A stretch of 64,000 nt of DNA from an uncultured Clostridium sp. (GTDB lineage Bacteria > Bacillota > Clostridia > Lachnospirales > Lachnospiraceae): the NCBI GenBank assembly GCA_947575275.1, contig CANPMS010000005.1, positions 1 through 64,000 on the forward strand. Reading direction: 5' to 3'. Under the pieces are notes generated by a model. It was not told the DNA's origin, did no database searches, and saw nothing but the letters and a program-made list of their open reading frames with translations. Positions 36,845 through 49,600 of this stretch are shown one piece after another; position 1 is the stretch's first letter, and each line of letters begins with the position of its first letter. The position numbers were made by a program, and so were the translations under genes.

Positions 36845-37519
36845 TTACACGTCAGCCTTCAACACCCAGCCAACCCCTCTTATAGTATGTAATAACTTGA
36901 CCTCATGCCCTGAGTCAATCTTCTTTCTCAGTCTGCTCATATACACATCTACACTGTTGGAGCTGCCGGAATATTCATAATTCCATATCTGATTTTCCAA
37001 ACGTTCTCTGGAGAGCACGATTCCCTGATTGCGCATCATATATTCCAGAATGGAAAATTCCTTGGGAATCAGCTGTATCTCCTGGCCGCTCCGTACCACC
37101 GTTCTGCGACTAATATCGATGGTTAAATCCTCAAGCGACATCAGATTTGTCTTGTTTCCGTTTCTCTTGCGGGTCATGGCGCGAATACGGGCAAGCAGCT
37201 CATCCACACTGAACGGTTTTATCAGATAATCGTCGGCCCCCAGATCAAGACCCTTTACCCGATCCTCAACTGCATCTTTTGCAGTAAGCATCAAAATTGA
37301 AATATCATCGCCCCGATCCCGGAGCTTTTTCAGCAGTTCATAACCGTTCATATTTGGCATCATAACATCCAGAAGTATGGCGTCATAATCAGAACCGGCA
37401 AGATAATCCAGCGCTTCCCTGCCATCACAGCATCCGTCCGCGCTGTATCCCGCCTTCTTCAACATCTTTATTATCAGTAAATTCAGATCTTTCTCATCTT
37501 CCACAACCAGAATTTTCAT
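36845..37519 (-). CDS. OmpR-family response regulator
   Basis: About 224 residues with a receiver domain (acidic pocket EDE at 7-9, phosphoacceptor D51 in LLDVMMPN, K101 in IKPFSV) and a C-terminal winged helix (FSILEYMMRNQGIVLSRERL, VDVYMSRLRKKI, TIRGVGWVL). ATG at 37519 was chosen because the receiver begins MKILVVEDE. It leads a probable operon of regulator, kinase and two PepSY proteins. Confidence 0.95.
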   Translation of the reverse strand: MKILVVEDEKDLNLLIIKMLKKAGYSADGCCDGREALDYLAGSDYDAILLDVMMPNMNGYELLKKLRDRGDDISILMLTAKDAVEDRVKGLDLGADDYLIKPFSVDELLARIRAMTRKRNGNKTNLMSLEDLTIDISRRTVVRSGQEIQLIPKEFSILEYMMRNQGIVLSRERLENQIWNYEYSGSSNSVDVYMSRLRKKIDSGHEVKLLHTIRGVGWVLKADV

Positions 37520-37561
37520 TGGCGTACTTCCCCCGTAAAACAATAACATCTCTTAAAATTA

Positions 37562-37590
37562 TTTATAACACAACTGACTGGAATTTGCAA
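37562..37590 (-). promoter_or_regulatory. Promoter of the two-component operon
   Basis: TTGCAA (37590-37585) and TATAAA (37567-37562) have a 17-base spacer on the minus strand, about 40 bases before the regulator start. Confidence 0.55.
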
Positions 37591-37616
37591 ATGCTGCACC
37601 TCAAGCACAGCTGCAC

Positions 37617-37656
37617 ATAGAAAGAAGGGGGAAGTTACTCCCCCTCCTCTTTCTAT
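37617..37656 (-). terminator. Stem-loop behind the giant surface protein gene
   Basis: ATAGAAAGA and TCTTTCTAT arms with inner GGGGGA/TCCCCC form a long stable hairpin ten bases past the stop. There is no clear T-run, so it may act as an mRNA-stabilising end or as a weak terminator. Confidence 0.5.
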
Positions 37657-37665
37657 CGGCTTTCT

Positions 37666-40600
37666 TTATCTTCTTCCCGGATCTATCTCCACCTTATACT
37701 TCAGCAGATATTTCGCTCTGGCATTCACCGTTCCATTTTCCCCGGTTCCATCCATGTGCTGCTTTGCCTCCGTCTCTGTTTCGGTGATCGGGAAATTCAC
37801 ATCCTTATACTTATCCACAAAACCTGTTCCAACTTTTCCGGTAAACATAAAGGTTCCGGTGCCGCCTGCAGTCAGCCTTCCCAGCTCAAATGGGGTCATC
37901 CACTGGGTAAGCAGCGCATGTTCCCCAAAGGTCAGTCCGCTGTGGGCATCTGTATCCATTCCCTTAACCCCAAGATAAAGGTCATTTTCCCCCACTGCGG
38001 AGGCTGCACTCTCCTTCAGCGCTATATCACCATACTCTGTGATTCCGGCGGACGCATTGGCATTGTCCATGCCGGTGATGGATACCTTTACATCGTAGAG
38101 ACCTGTATTTTTAATCTCATACTCAGGTGATCCGATCAACTCTTGCTGCCCCGCAAGGATTCCGCTAAGTTTTTCAGTTGCCTGAACCTTCCCCATCCGG
38201 TTCACCACCAGATAGATGTCCTTCGGCACTTCCACCTTCAAAATCTTCCAGTTTTGTAATTCCAGAACCGAGTTGTCCTCCTCTGCTTCCACCAGGAACA
38301 GCTCATCCGGTACCGTGCTCCCCGGAACAAAATGCACATGCTCTGCGTCCGCACCGTTTGGATATGCGCTTGTATCCGTGAAACGGATCACATCCCTTCC
38401 GGCTACTGCATGATCCATATCAAGATCAAATGTCTGCATCGGATTTACCGGAACCGCCTCTCCAATCTGCAGCACATGGTCTTCTCCATTTGCTGTATGT
38501 GCCAGGTAGAAGCTGTGACCTTTCAGTCCGCTCACTCCGCTCTCGATCGTAAACGTGCCCGCCTGGTATGCCGCACCTCCTTTTTGTGCCCGGTTTTCTA
38601 TAAACTGCGTTCCATTTACCGTCACCGTGCCCCGGTTATGAATGGCTCCTCCTTCCAGACCTGCACCGCCTGTCTGCGCCGCCCCACTGTCAAAGGTATT
38701 GTTGTTGTACTGAAGCGTCAATCCTTCCAGAAGATTTACTACCCCATTCTCCTGCACAAGAATCAGGGGTGCTTCTGACGCGCCTGACCGTGATACATGA
38801 AGCTCATCCGGTAAATGCACATCGGTCCACTGCTGGCTGTGTCCATCTACAATCAGTCCTTCTCCAAGGCTCAGTCTGCCTCCATCTAAAACCTCAAGCA
38901 GCTCTCCTTTAAAGTCAGCTACATTGTAGCCCTGGGTCTGGGCAAGGTCGGGCCTGATATACCGAGCCAGCTTCACCGTTGAAGTATTAAGCAGGCTGAC
39001 TGTGTCGTTTGATCCGCCCGCACCGATATACATGCTTCCGCTCAGCGTCATATCATGGTCGATCGCAACTGTATCCACCACAAAGATAATATTTGCCATA
39101 TTTACGTTTAATAGCTCATACGCACGCTTCATACTCTTAATCGGTGCGGATGGAGTAATTCCTGAGGCAGCATCATCTCCGTTTACACCGTCGATATACA
39201 CCGCCTGCGGTTTCCTGAGCTCCAATACATATTTCTGGTCAGTCTTCTTTGCCAGATAGTAAAATTCCTTTGTAAACACATCCGGCCGGTATCTTCCTAT
39301 CTGCGTATCCGCCGGTCCTGACGCATTGCTGGACGGATACTCCACCACCTTGCGCCCGGTGTACGGATCACGAAGCAGCACTTCAAACGTCCGTGTCACC
39401 GGTGTTCCGTACGCATCCACAATTATAAATTTGCTGCTGGAATGGCTCGCGGTGTTCTCAAGGGTTCCAAGACCCTCCAAAAATACGCCTCCTCCAAAGG
39501 TGGTCTGGTTCTGAACGTGAAGCTCCTTTCCAAAGTGATAAATATCCGTTGCGCCTGCCGCCACATTCTCTCCCAGCTCCAGATTTCGGAATTCCGTATG
39601 GTTCAGTCTGCATATTCCACCCGCTCCCTGGGTGTCTCCTCCCAGGATCTCAATGCCTGCCGCGGAGCCCTGCCGAACCTCCATGCCGTTTAATGTACCC
39701 ACGGACAGCCCGTTATCCGCCTCTGTGCTCTTATCCCTGACATTTACATTGTTGCTCAGCAGTGTCGGGGTTGAGATAATATCATCTGTGGAGTTCACAT
39801 ACCCGCAGACCAACTCACCGGTGACCGTCACCAACGGCGCCTCCGCCTCCACTCTCTGGGCATGATACCGCGGATTTACGCTGACGGATTCATGGGAATG
39901 ACCGTCAAGATACATTCCCCAAAGCTCCAGGGTGGAGCCGGCGCCCACGTAAAACAGTTCCTTCAGCAGTGTCGGCTTATTGTAGCCGGTGTAAATGGAA
40001 TCAGAGCTGTCGTAGCCCGTCGGCTGCGCATAGCGCTTAAAATACACCTGCCCCTTAACCGTAATTTCCTCACCGGCATTGCCGACGGTGTCAAATTCCT
40101 GGTAATATCCCTCATAATAAGGCATATCCGTCTGTACATTCCGCCTCTCCAGGTTGTGGAGTGCAATCCGGGGCGCCGTTCCCGCTGACGGTAGCGATAC
40201 CGTGTCAACCACATAGACTACGCCTCCCCCTTCAGCGGATGGCTCCTCCTGCAAACTATGCAGATGCTGATACACCTTCTTCAGGCTCTTAAACGCTGTC
40301 TCGGGAGTCTGCCCATCATTTGAGTCATCTCCGTTGACACCGTCAAGATAGATGACTGATCTTTGATTCAGCTCAATCACATTGGCTGCTGACTCCCGAT
40401 AAACAATCTCGTACAGCCCCATAATGGAATCCTCAAAGGCAAAGTAACTCATCTCCGTGGCTCCCGGCTGGAAGTCTGCAGGGTACTGCACGCATCTGCG
40501 CTGATTGTAATCGTTTTCCAGAACAAGCTGTAACGCCGATGGCGGCGCGTATGTGGTTTGCGGCTCTACATATGCAGCCGTTGTTGTTCCGTTTCCGCTT

Positions 40601-43600
40601 AAGTAAACTTTCCCGTTGACAGAGGGACTGTTGTCAAGAATCAGGTGTCCGTTTGCGTTATCATCCGTCCGATCTGCTCCCACAAAGATGGCGTCCCCTT
40701 TTGCCGCAGTGGTTTCCCCAATGCTTCCGGCAGACATGGCAAGGGTTCCTCCGGCTGCAATCCGGACTGCTCCACCCTCACCGGTAACGGCAATGTTCTG
40801 ACCGGATGAAGGATCTATATAATGCCCCGTATTGTTGTTCCGCTGCAGAACCGCTCCTTCCGTGAGCTGGACGGTAACACCTTGCCGGATGGAAAGCAGG
40901 CTGTCTCCATTAATGACCGCCGAATCGCTGAACCGCCGTCCATAGACCGCTATGCTTCCCATGGTAAGGGGGTTCTCCGGCTCAATCAGGACTCCGTGAT
41001 ACGGATAAATTCCCTCGGTCACCGTGTTACCGTCCGCCTCATACACCTTAAAGCCCGTATAGCGGCACATATATGCCGTATCAGGAAGGCTCCAGTCGGT
41101 CTCATCCGCAGTATTGGTCACCTTGCCGCAGACATAAATGATATAGTGGTCCTGACTTCCGCCATCAGAAACTTCACCAACTGCTTTTGCACTGGTAAAA
41201 GTCTTTACTGCACTGGTCGGGGTCAATCCGTTTTGGTTGTCATCTCCCGTCTCTCCGTTGATAAATACCTTCTTTGCCAGAATCAGGCACTTGTTCTCCG
41301 GGACAGCCGCATTCCAACCGCTTCCCTGTGCTGAACGACCTCTGTCAACCACGTACTGGTCGGACACCACTTCAAAGTAGGGCAGTGCCGCCGACACATC
41401 TCCGCTCTGGCTTCCATCTGGTGCAACCACAACGCTTCCCTTATGGTACTGATTGACTCCTGTCCCCTGGTTCAAAAACAGACGGTACAAACGTCCATAA
41501 TGGCGCATATATCCGCTGACGATAAGGGGATACTGTGTGTCCGCCAGGTAGATGGCATCCTGAATATCACAGCCGGAACCCTCCAGAGTAAAGTTTTTGG
41601 CTGCCACATACACCGGTGAATCCACTCCGTAAACTCCTGCATTCGGCAGATTGGAGCTGTTTCCGCTGATTCTTCCCCCGGACAGGGTAAGATTGCCTGA
41701 GCTGCTGCTGTTAGCGAAATAATAAACCCCGCTTCCTCTTCCTCCCGCATTATTCTGGATACTTCCGCCGCTCATTTTTACAGAGGCACCGGAACTGACC
41801 ATTAAGCCTCCGCCATAATGACCCAAAGAGGCTGGACCGTAAAAGGAGCTGGTATTTCCGGAAATCACTCCTCCGCTCATCTCCAGCACGCCGCCTTCAT
41901 CAAGGAAGACTGCTGCCGTACCATTTTCACCGCTCACCTCGCTCTTGTTGCCACCAATCTGTCCTGACTTAAACAACACCCGTCCTGCCGAGCAATATAA
42001 TGCACTCGCAACTGAATAATTCTCAAGGCAACTCATTTCCATTCCACGGATGATTCCACCGTCAATCTCCAGAGTTCCTCCTGTTACTTGGACTCCTGCG
42101 GCGCGCATATACTCAGTATTAGCCTTTGATTTGTTATTCTGTACAATCGCCCCATTTCCCAGAACAGCACTTCCGCCATCTTCAATAAGTAATATTGCGG
42201 GGGCATCATTCACACTACCACCATCAAAGGTAATATTACGAAATACTGCATGCTTACCCGTATCTACATAAATCATGGAACTGCCATATAATATCTTGCT
42301 GTAAAACTGAACCACCGGAGCCCATGTCTCTCCGCTCTGCCCGTTTGTCACAGCGCCGCCCTCGCCAAAGGACCAGTCAGTATCCATATGCTCTACGCCC
42401 TGCTCATCCGTCCAGTCCCCAATGCCAACACTTTTAGTGATAATTACATTAGCTCCCGATGTAAAATACCCGGTTTCCAGCAGCTCCTTTGCCCGGTGGA
42501 AGGTGCGCACAGGCGTCGAGGGAGAACTCCCGTCATTCTTATCATTTCCATCTCCCGATAAGTAAACGTTATTCTCGCCCTGCAGCATCAGGTTCGGGGA
42601 AGAATACACAATGTCTTTTGACTTCGCCAGTCCATCTCCCTTAACCTTTTCAAAGTTATCCTTATAGTTTTTTGTGTCCGCAACTGAGCCGCCTGGGATA
42701 ACCACGTTTTTCCCGACGAAGGCTTCCGCCAGCCACAGGTGGTACTTCGTTTCAGCCGGTATCCCACTGGTCAGACCGATGGGGTTCTCCCCATTCATCA
42801 GGCGGATTCTCCCGTCCACAGTTACCGTCCCATCCATAAAAAGCTTCCCCGATGCTGTAATGGCCGCTGTGTTTTCCGCCCCCTGCATCGCTGACACAAC
42901 GGAAGGATCTCCCGTTAAAGGATCTCTCTTTAAAGAAAGGGTGCTTTCACCGTTTAAATAAATCTCCGATGCATAAGAGGTACCCACATCCTGAGGATTG
43001 CGGGAATTATTCCTGACTGATGCCTTCCCCTCCATGGTAATGATCCACGAACTGGTTCCTGAGCTACCGCCATTCTCCAGATTGATTCCGGTGCCATATG
43101 AGCCACTTTTATTATAATTTCTCCCATTTCCCTCAATACAGCTACTGCCTTTCATGGTGATGGTTCCCGTATTTGAACTGGCGCTGTTATACTGATTGAC
43201 CGACTCAATACCAGCATAACCGTTGCCGCGAATCGCTGAATCGTTATCCATGGTTATATCAATGGATGGTGCGGAAGAGACCACGCAAATACCGGAATGA
43301 CCATTTTGTCCTATTACTGCCTCCCCGGTCATACTAAGAGAATGCCTGCCCGTCATAGTGGATCCACGGCGAGGTGATGTAAGCCAGCCATAAGAGCTAT
43401 TTTCACTGATATGGCTATTACCTGCCATGGTAAGGGTGAAATTCTTACGGAAGTTATCTTGGTTGGTATTCTCACTGATTCCTATAAAGTTTTTTACAAT
43501 TCCCGCATTACCGGACATGGAAATACTCAGCGGACTTCTGATTCTAGAGACAAGAATGCCATCACTAAAACTATGTATAGAGCTGTTATCCTCCATCGTC

Positions 43601-46600
43601 AGGTGATTGCCTTCATCTGCCCAAACATTATTGTTATAATAATAGATTCCCATTCCAGTTTTTGTTTGCGGCTCTTCGCCACATATAGTAGCTTTCTTTT
43701 TCATATGAACATTTCCGGTAGCTGCCGTAATATAAATGCCGACTGGGCTTTTTACCGTTTTCGATGTCCAGATTTTAGCAGAGTCCTCGCTCTGAGCATC
43801 TTCATTACAATTCATCTCCACCGTTACATTATTTCCACCCATTCGAACTCCCTCACCACAACCGCCAATCTCGGCAGACCCCTGCATACTAAGTTTTGTA
43901 TTAGCTGCTGCGAGCAAAACTCCTTGGGTACAATTGATAATTTTAGCAGACCCCTGCATAGTAAGATTTGTATTGGCTGCTTCGAGCAAAACTCCTTGGG
44001 TACAATTAATAATTTTAGCAGACCCCTGCATAGTAAGATTGCTTTTCTGATAAAGATTACGCACCCCATACATAAATCCGAAACCGGTCATTGCCTCGAT
44101 GCGGCTGTTGTCTTTCATAACCACATTGGCTCCTGAACCCGAAACCAAGACACCGGTTCGGTTTTCATTCCCCGCTTTCCTCCGCTCTGAGAGAATCCCG
44201 GCACTGCCCTCCATAGTCAGCTTTGCGTCTGCCCCCAGCAGCTGCACTGCCTCTCCGTTAATATCCTTAAGCTGGGCATTAACCGCTTGCGCATCACCCT
44301 TCAGATACAACGCCGCCGATTTCTGAACCCGGATACCATTACCGTAATTATTGCGCACCTGTGCATCACCGGTCAGAGTTGCGGTTGCCCCCTGCGCAAC
44401 ATCAATTACCGGACTGTTTTGCGCCTGACCGCTAACTGCGTCCACCATTCCGTCAATAATACACCGATCCACCTGGAACGTGCTGTTTGTGGGAACCTGA
44501 ATCATCGGCGAGTTCACAAACGATGCAAACCGGCGGATTTGAGCCTTCAGATCATCCTCATCCACCCCCTTGCCATAATAGGCCCTTTCTGCAGCTTCAA
44601 AGGCTTTATTGGTCTCAGTGTAGCGTGTATCCTCATAGTCCAGCTGCCATGTTTCCCCGGTGACCGGAAGAACCGAGCCGCAGATATAAATATAAGGTGC
44701 AAAGCCCTGCTTCTCCTCCTCCGGTTTTCCGTCTTCCGAAGCTGCCGTGGCATCTACTGCCGCCTCCAGAAGCGCCTTTGCCCGGGCAAAGGTTTGAACT
44801 GCCGTATCAGGAGATTCTCCGTCATTGGTATCATCACCTGCTCCGGAAAGATAAACCCCTTCTCCCACCAGAATTACGTTGGTAAGAGTGTTATTAACCT
44901 TAGCTGCTCCAAGCTGGGTTCGTCTGGGCAGCTTACCTCCCGAAGAATAGTCCAGGTTCTCACCTGCATCCTTTAAGGCGGAGTTGTATTTAATATCATC
45001 CGACTCTTTTTCCAACATACCGTTCTTCAGCGACACCTTATAAGAAACAACACTCGCTGTATTTGCCGGCTTAATTACAATACTTCCTACGGCAAATGCG
45101 CTCTCATTCAGGTCAATTGGAAGGGTTGCCGCCACATTATTCGGCGGCGCCTGGAGATAAAGCAAAGAAGCAATGGCACTATTCAAAAAAATTGCATCAG
45201 GTGCAGCCCCATCCTTCTTGTTAATCTTCACACTTTGTGGATCCATATAAATATTGACACCGTTTGAATAGACACTATAGATTCCGTCCCTCTGTTCCGT
45301 GGGCTGCAACAAACTTCCCTTTGTCAGATACGTATTTCCAGTGCCCAGATAAAGGTTGCTGCCCTGGCCTTCAGACTGATTTTGAATCTCTTTGTTAAAA
45401 TTCAAAATAACCTTACCGCTGCTCTGATAGATTCCTCCGCCCATACCCCCTGCCTTGTTTCCCTTGAGGGAGGAACCGCCATCTGTTGTCTCCGACCAGT
45501 AAATCGAAGAATTTGCCCCTGCTATAAATATTCCTCCTCCATTCTGTCTGGCACTATTGTTCTCAACCTTAACATCCGTGAAATAAGCAGTTGCCGTTTC
45601 TAACGAAACTCCCCCTCCGTTAACAGATCCTGTATTTTCATCATTATTTTGACTCGGATTATTTTGACCCGGATTATTTATAACATCAACATCCTTAAAC
45701 AATAGAGTGCCTTCCTTATTATAAACCCCTCCATTCTTGTTCTCAGAAATTTCCAGATAGGAACCGCGCACCACTCCGGAACTTTGACGGATCCCCAAAC
45801 CTGTACTATTCCCAATCCTCATACGCTGAAGCTCACCCCGGATGGTAAGTGAATAGCCGTCAAAGTGCACTCCTGTTCCCTTATTATCTATGATGGAGCA
45901 GTCAATAATAGTGGCGTTGATACGAGACATAAACACCCCTGCATTATTATCCTTAATTGGGGCAGGCTCCTCCTCAACAGACCGGGAAGACGTTGCCGTG
46001 TTCTCCTTAATATTACCCCTTTCAATCTTTAGCGCCTCTTCATCTGAGCCGTTTGAGTGTCCCTGTGCGTAGACTGCATAAATTCCCGCTCCATAATTGG
46101 CTCGATTTGCTGAAATTTCTGTATCAGTAATGGTCAGCCTTCCTCCGGATCCCAGATAGATTCCGCCACCTTGGGAGGAATCGAATCTAGATCCCCCTCC
46201 ACCTCGGTTATCTGATATTGTGCTGTTGGCAACCGTACCCTTCGCTTGCGACTTTCCAGTCCCCAAAGGCCCCAGATAGACCCCTGCCCCGCATGCAATC
46301 TCACCGCCATCTTGACTGACAAAGTCAGATGGCATCTGCACCCAGTTGCGCAAAATCTTAGCGCCATCCATATTCAGGGTTCCATTTTCCAGCACACAGA
46401 TACCGATTCCATAAACTATATTAGCGATGTCCGAGCTGCCTCCATAGGTGCCATCCCCCCGGTTATCCTGAATCAGAGCACGGTAGACATTAAGCGTGCC
46501 GTAGGAGCAGATTCCCATTCCATAGCCTGCGTAACCCTTGTTGCCGCTGACCACAGCACCGGCAGGGTCGGAAGTGGCATCGTTCTTTCCAATGGTGATA

Positions 46601-49600
46601 ACAGTTCCCGTATCTCCAAAGATTCCCACACCATAGGCAGTCAATGATGAGTCAGCCTGCGTACCGCCTCCCGAAACCGTATTGTCGGAGACAGAACCCT
46701 GATTCAATGTAAAGGAAGTGCTCTGTCCTGTCAGGTATACACCACTTCCATACTCCCATGCCTTATTTGCGGATATGGTTCCTCCGTTCATGACAAAGCT
46801 TGCGCCGCCGCTTAAGGCCACACCTCCTCCCTTTTTCTGGGCGCTTGCTTCCTTATCATACGCATCATTTTTTTGAATCAAACCGCCGTTCATGGTCACC
46901 ATGGTTCCTGCGCCGTCTGCCACAATCCCCTGCTGGGAATGCTCGATACTTCCAATCCAATTTGTATCCAGCACAACAGAACCGCCGGACTCCGCCTTGA
47001 TTTGAGCACCCCGCGTAACCGCTTTTGCCTCTATGTCAATTGTATCCTTGCCGACTGTGTAATGTGCCTCCTTGCGCTCTCCGGTCATAACTGTGGTTCC
47101 CGTCAGAGTGAGAGTCCCGCCCGAAGCCACATGGATGCTGGTATTCCCCTCCTTATCCGAATGGTTGCGGATTGTCACATCCTTCACGGTCAGGTTTCCG
47201 CCGCCGACTACCTCAACCATCGTCTGGGGCTCTTCATGGTTTTTCGGCGCAGTACTGTCGGCCGCCTGCACAATCACGTGAGGCGATACCTCGGTCACCA
47301 GATTTGTTGTTTCGTCATAATCTAAAACCGGATTCAGCTCCCATGTCTGGGTATCTGCCACCGTCACTGTGCCGCAGATATAAATTTTCCCGGGGTGGGG
47401 GTAACGTTGATTCATCTCCTCCAGAGTAAGATTGGGATTGTTCTGTATGGCTTCTTTTCTTACCTGTATGCTGGCTTCCATCTCCTTCGCCCAGATCTCT
47501 TTCGCCCTTGCCCAGGTCTTTACCGGGTATTCACAGGTTGCCCCCAGGTTATTGTCGTCTCCGCTGACCCCGTTCAAATACACGGCGTCATAGTTGTAGT
47601 CTGTATACAGCTCCAGCTTATGGGGGTTGTTCTGGTTATCATCCCCCATCTGATCCTGCCTTAACACCCAGTTGATTGGATTGATTCCCTCCTGGGAGCT
47701 GTTTAGCTTTGCCAGGCTGAAGCAGGCCATCAGCTTCTCACCGGTTTCCTGCTTCTTCTGCTCTGTGGCATCAGCAGGCATCAGATTGTTTGTGGGGGCA
47801 ATCACATCCATATAGCGGTATCCCAGATTATGGTTGATGCCTGAATAGAACAGCTTTACCGCTACCCCCTCCGTGTCGTCCGCCAGGATCGGATAATCCT
47901 TCAGCAATGGTGTGGCATTCACCTGAATGTATCCTGTTTGGGCTGTGACATTCTTCCTCACCGTCAGGCTGCCGCCGGCCTCTATCACCATCGCCTGGCT
48001 TTCGTTAGCTTCGGCTTCCCCCTCAAAATTCACATTCCGCAGAATCAGTCTCTGTCCGTCAGGCACACGCAGGCAGGGTTGGTTTGTAGAACTCCAGACC
48101 TTCAGGGTGGGAATAACTGTTGGAGTCTCATCCCCCACAAGCCAGGCTTCGTCTTCCTTAATTAGGGATCCGTCTTCCTTTTGTTCACTCCCGCTCTTGG
48201 TCAAATATTGCTCTGGACGCTCACCTCCAAGGTCCAGCGTCTGCATAACAATAATAAGACCTCCTTTGGGTATAGCCTTTTCGATTGCATTCTCCAACGA
48301 CTTAACCGGCGCAACCGGAGTCGTCCCGTCATGGGGGCCATCATCTCCCGCCGGAACGACAGCAGTAGTGGGCTGATTATTGTTCTCGGGATCAATATAA
48401 GTATAAGTAAATTCCCCTCCCGGATTCCAGTAGATGGGCTCCATCGTTACCGCACGGGAGGCAGCCAGCCGCTTCACGGTCAGCGGGGCGGCCGCAGACG
48501 TAAAGAGCGACGCACTGCCGTCCCCTGCTTCAGGGGAGAATCCGGAAAGTCCGGGACTCTTCTTCGCCCTTCCGGTCTCTGTATAAAAGCGCTCCAAATC
48601 AGCCGCCCCGGTATCATGCACCGTGGCAGCCCCCTCACTGGTGGAATAAAGGCTCCACTGCCCGCTTTCCAAGTCCCCCGTCCGGAAAAATCCTTCAAAC
48701 TCCTCATTGCTCATCTGATCCGCATAGAGGGTTCGCGCCAGCGTCACGGTATTTAAATCCTCATCCCCACGGATTTCCAGCAGATAGCCTCCGTCTATCC
48801 CCTCAAACCCCTCAATCAGCTCGATGATCGGCTCTCTCCAGGTGCTCTCACTGCTGGTGTCCTCAAGAAGTTCCCACTCATCCTCTTCCGTGGTGAAAAT
48901 ATAATCATGAATTGAAAAGCCTGCGCCGCTCTCCCCCGCTTCCGTCCAGGAGGAGGCAGTAGCAATTTCTGCCGCGTTTGAATCGGTTGCAGAGTCCCAG
49001 TCCCTCTCCTCCTTTGACCGGCGGTAGTCCATAACAATCCGTCCGTCTAACTGTACGCCCAGACCAAGCTGCAGCGCGCCGCCGTCTACGCGTACAAGCT
49101 GGATCTCATCTTCATCCGCCTGATCTCTGCCGGACTCCAGACTGGTGTTCATTAAGGTCAACTGACCCCCGTTTAAATAAAAGACGGTATCGTTCTGATA
49201 CATTCTGCCGTCCCAGGAGGCAATGCGGATTCCGCCCCCATTCAGCACATACATATGCCCGTCCTCCACCTCCATGGGGCTCATGGCATAGATTGTAATT
49301 TCAGATTTATCAATTCCGTATTCCTCTGCCAGTTCATCCGCACGGAGCATGGCTGTCTCCAGGCTCTTTACCGGATGCTCCGGGCTGAGTCCGTCGGCTC
49401 GGTCATTCCCCTCTGCCGCATTGGAAACTGTGGCAAGATTCGTCTGGTCAGACAGATAGGTATCATCCTCTTTTAAGGCATTGGAAGCTGTGGCAGAAGT
49501 TTCATCCTCAAAATCCCGCTCCTCAGCGTCAGAGGCAGTTGCCGTAAGATCTGCAGGAAGGCTTCCGCCGGGATTCCAGTAAATTGCCCCCTCTGGCTGA

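Noticed and set aside
37666-38200. C-terminal sorting signal on the giant protein
   Set aside because: No LPxTG-like motif, hydrophobic tail or basic end is present.
43411-44136. Plus-strand ORF of 241 codons and many similar ones opposite the giant genes
   Set aside because: They are opposite the continuous beta-helix reading frames, have no ribosome sites and show no protein-like pattern.
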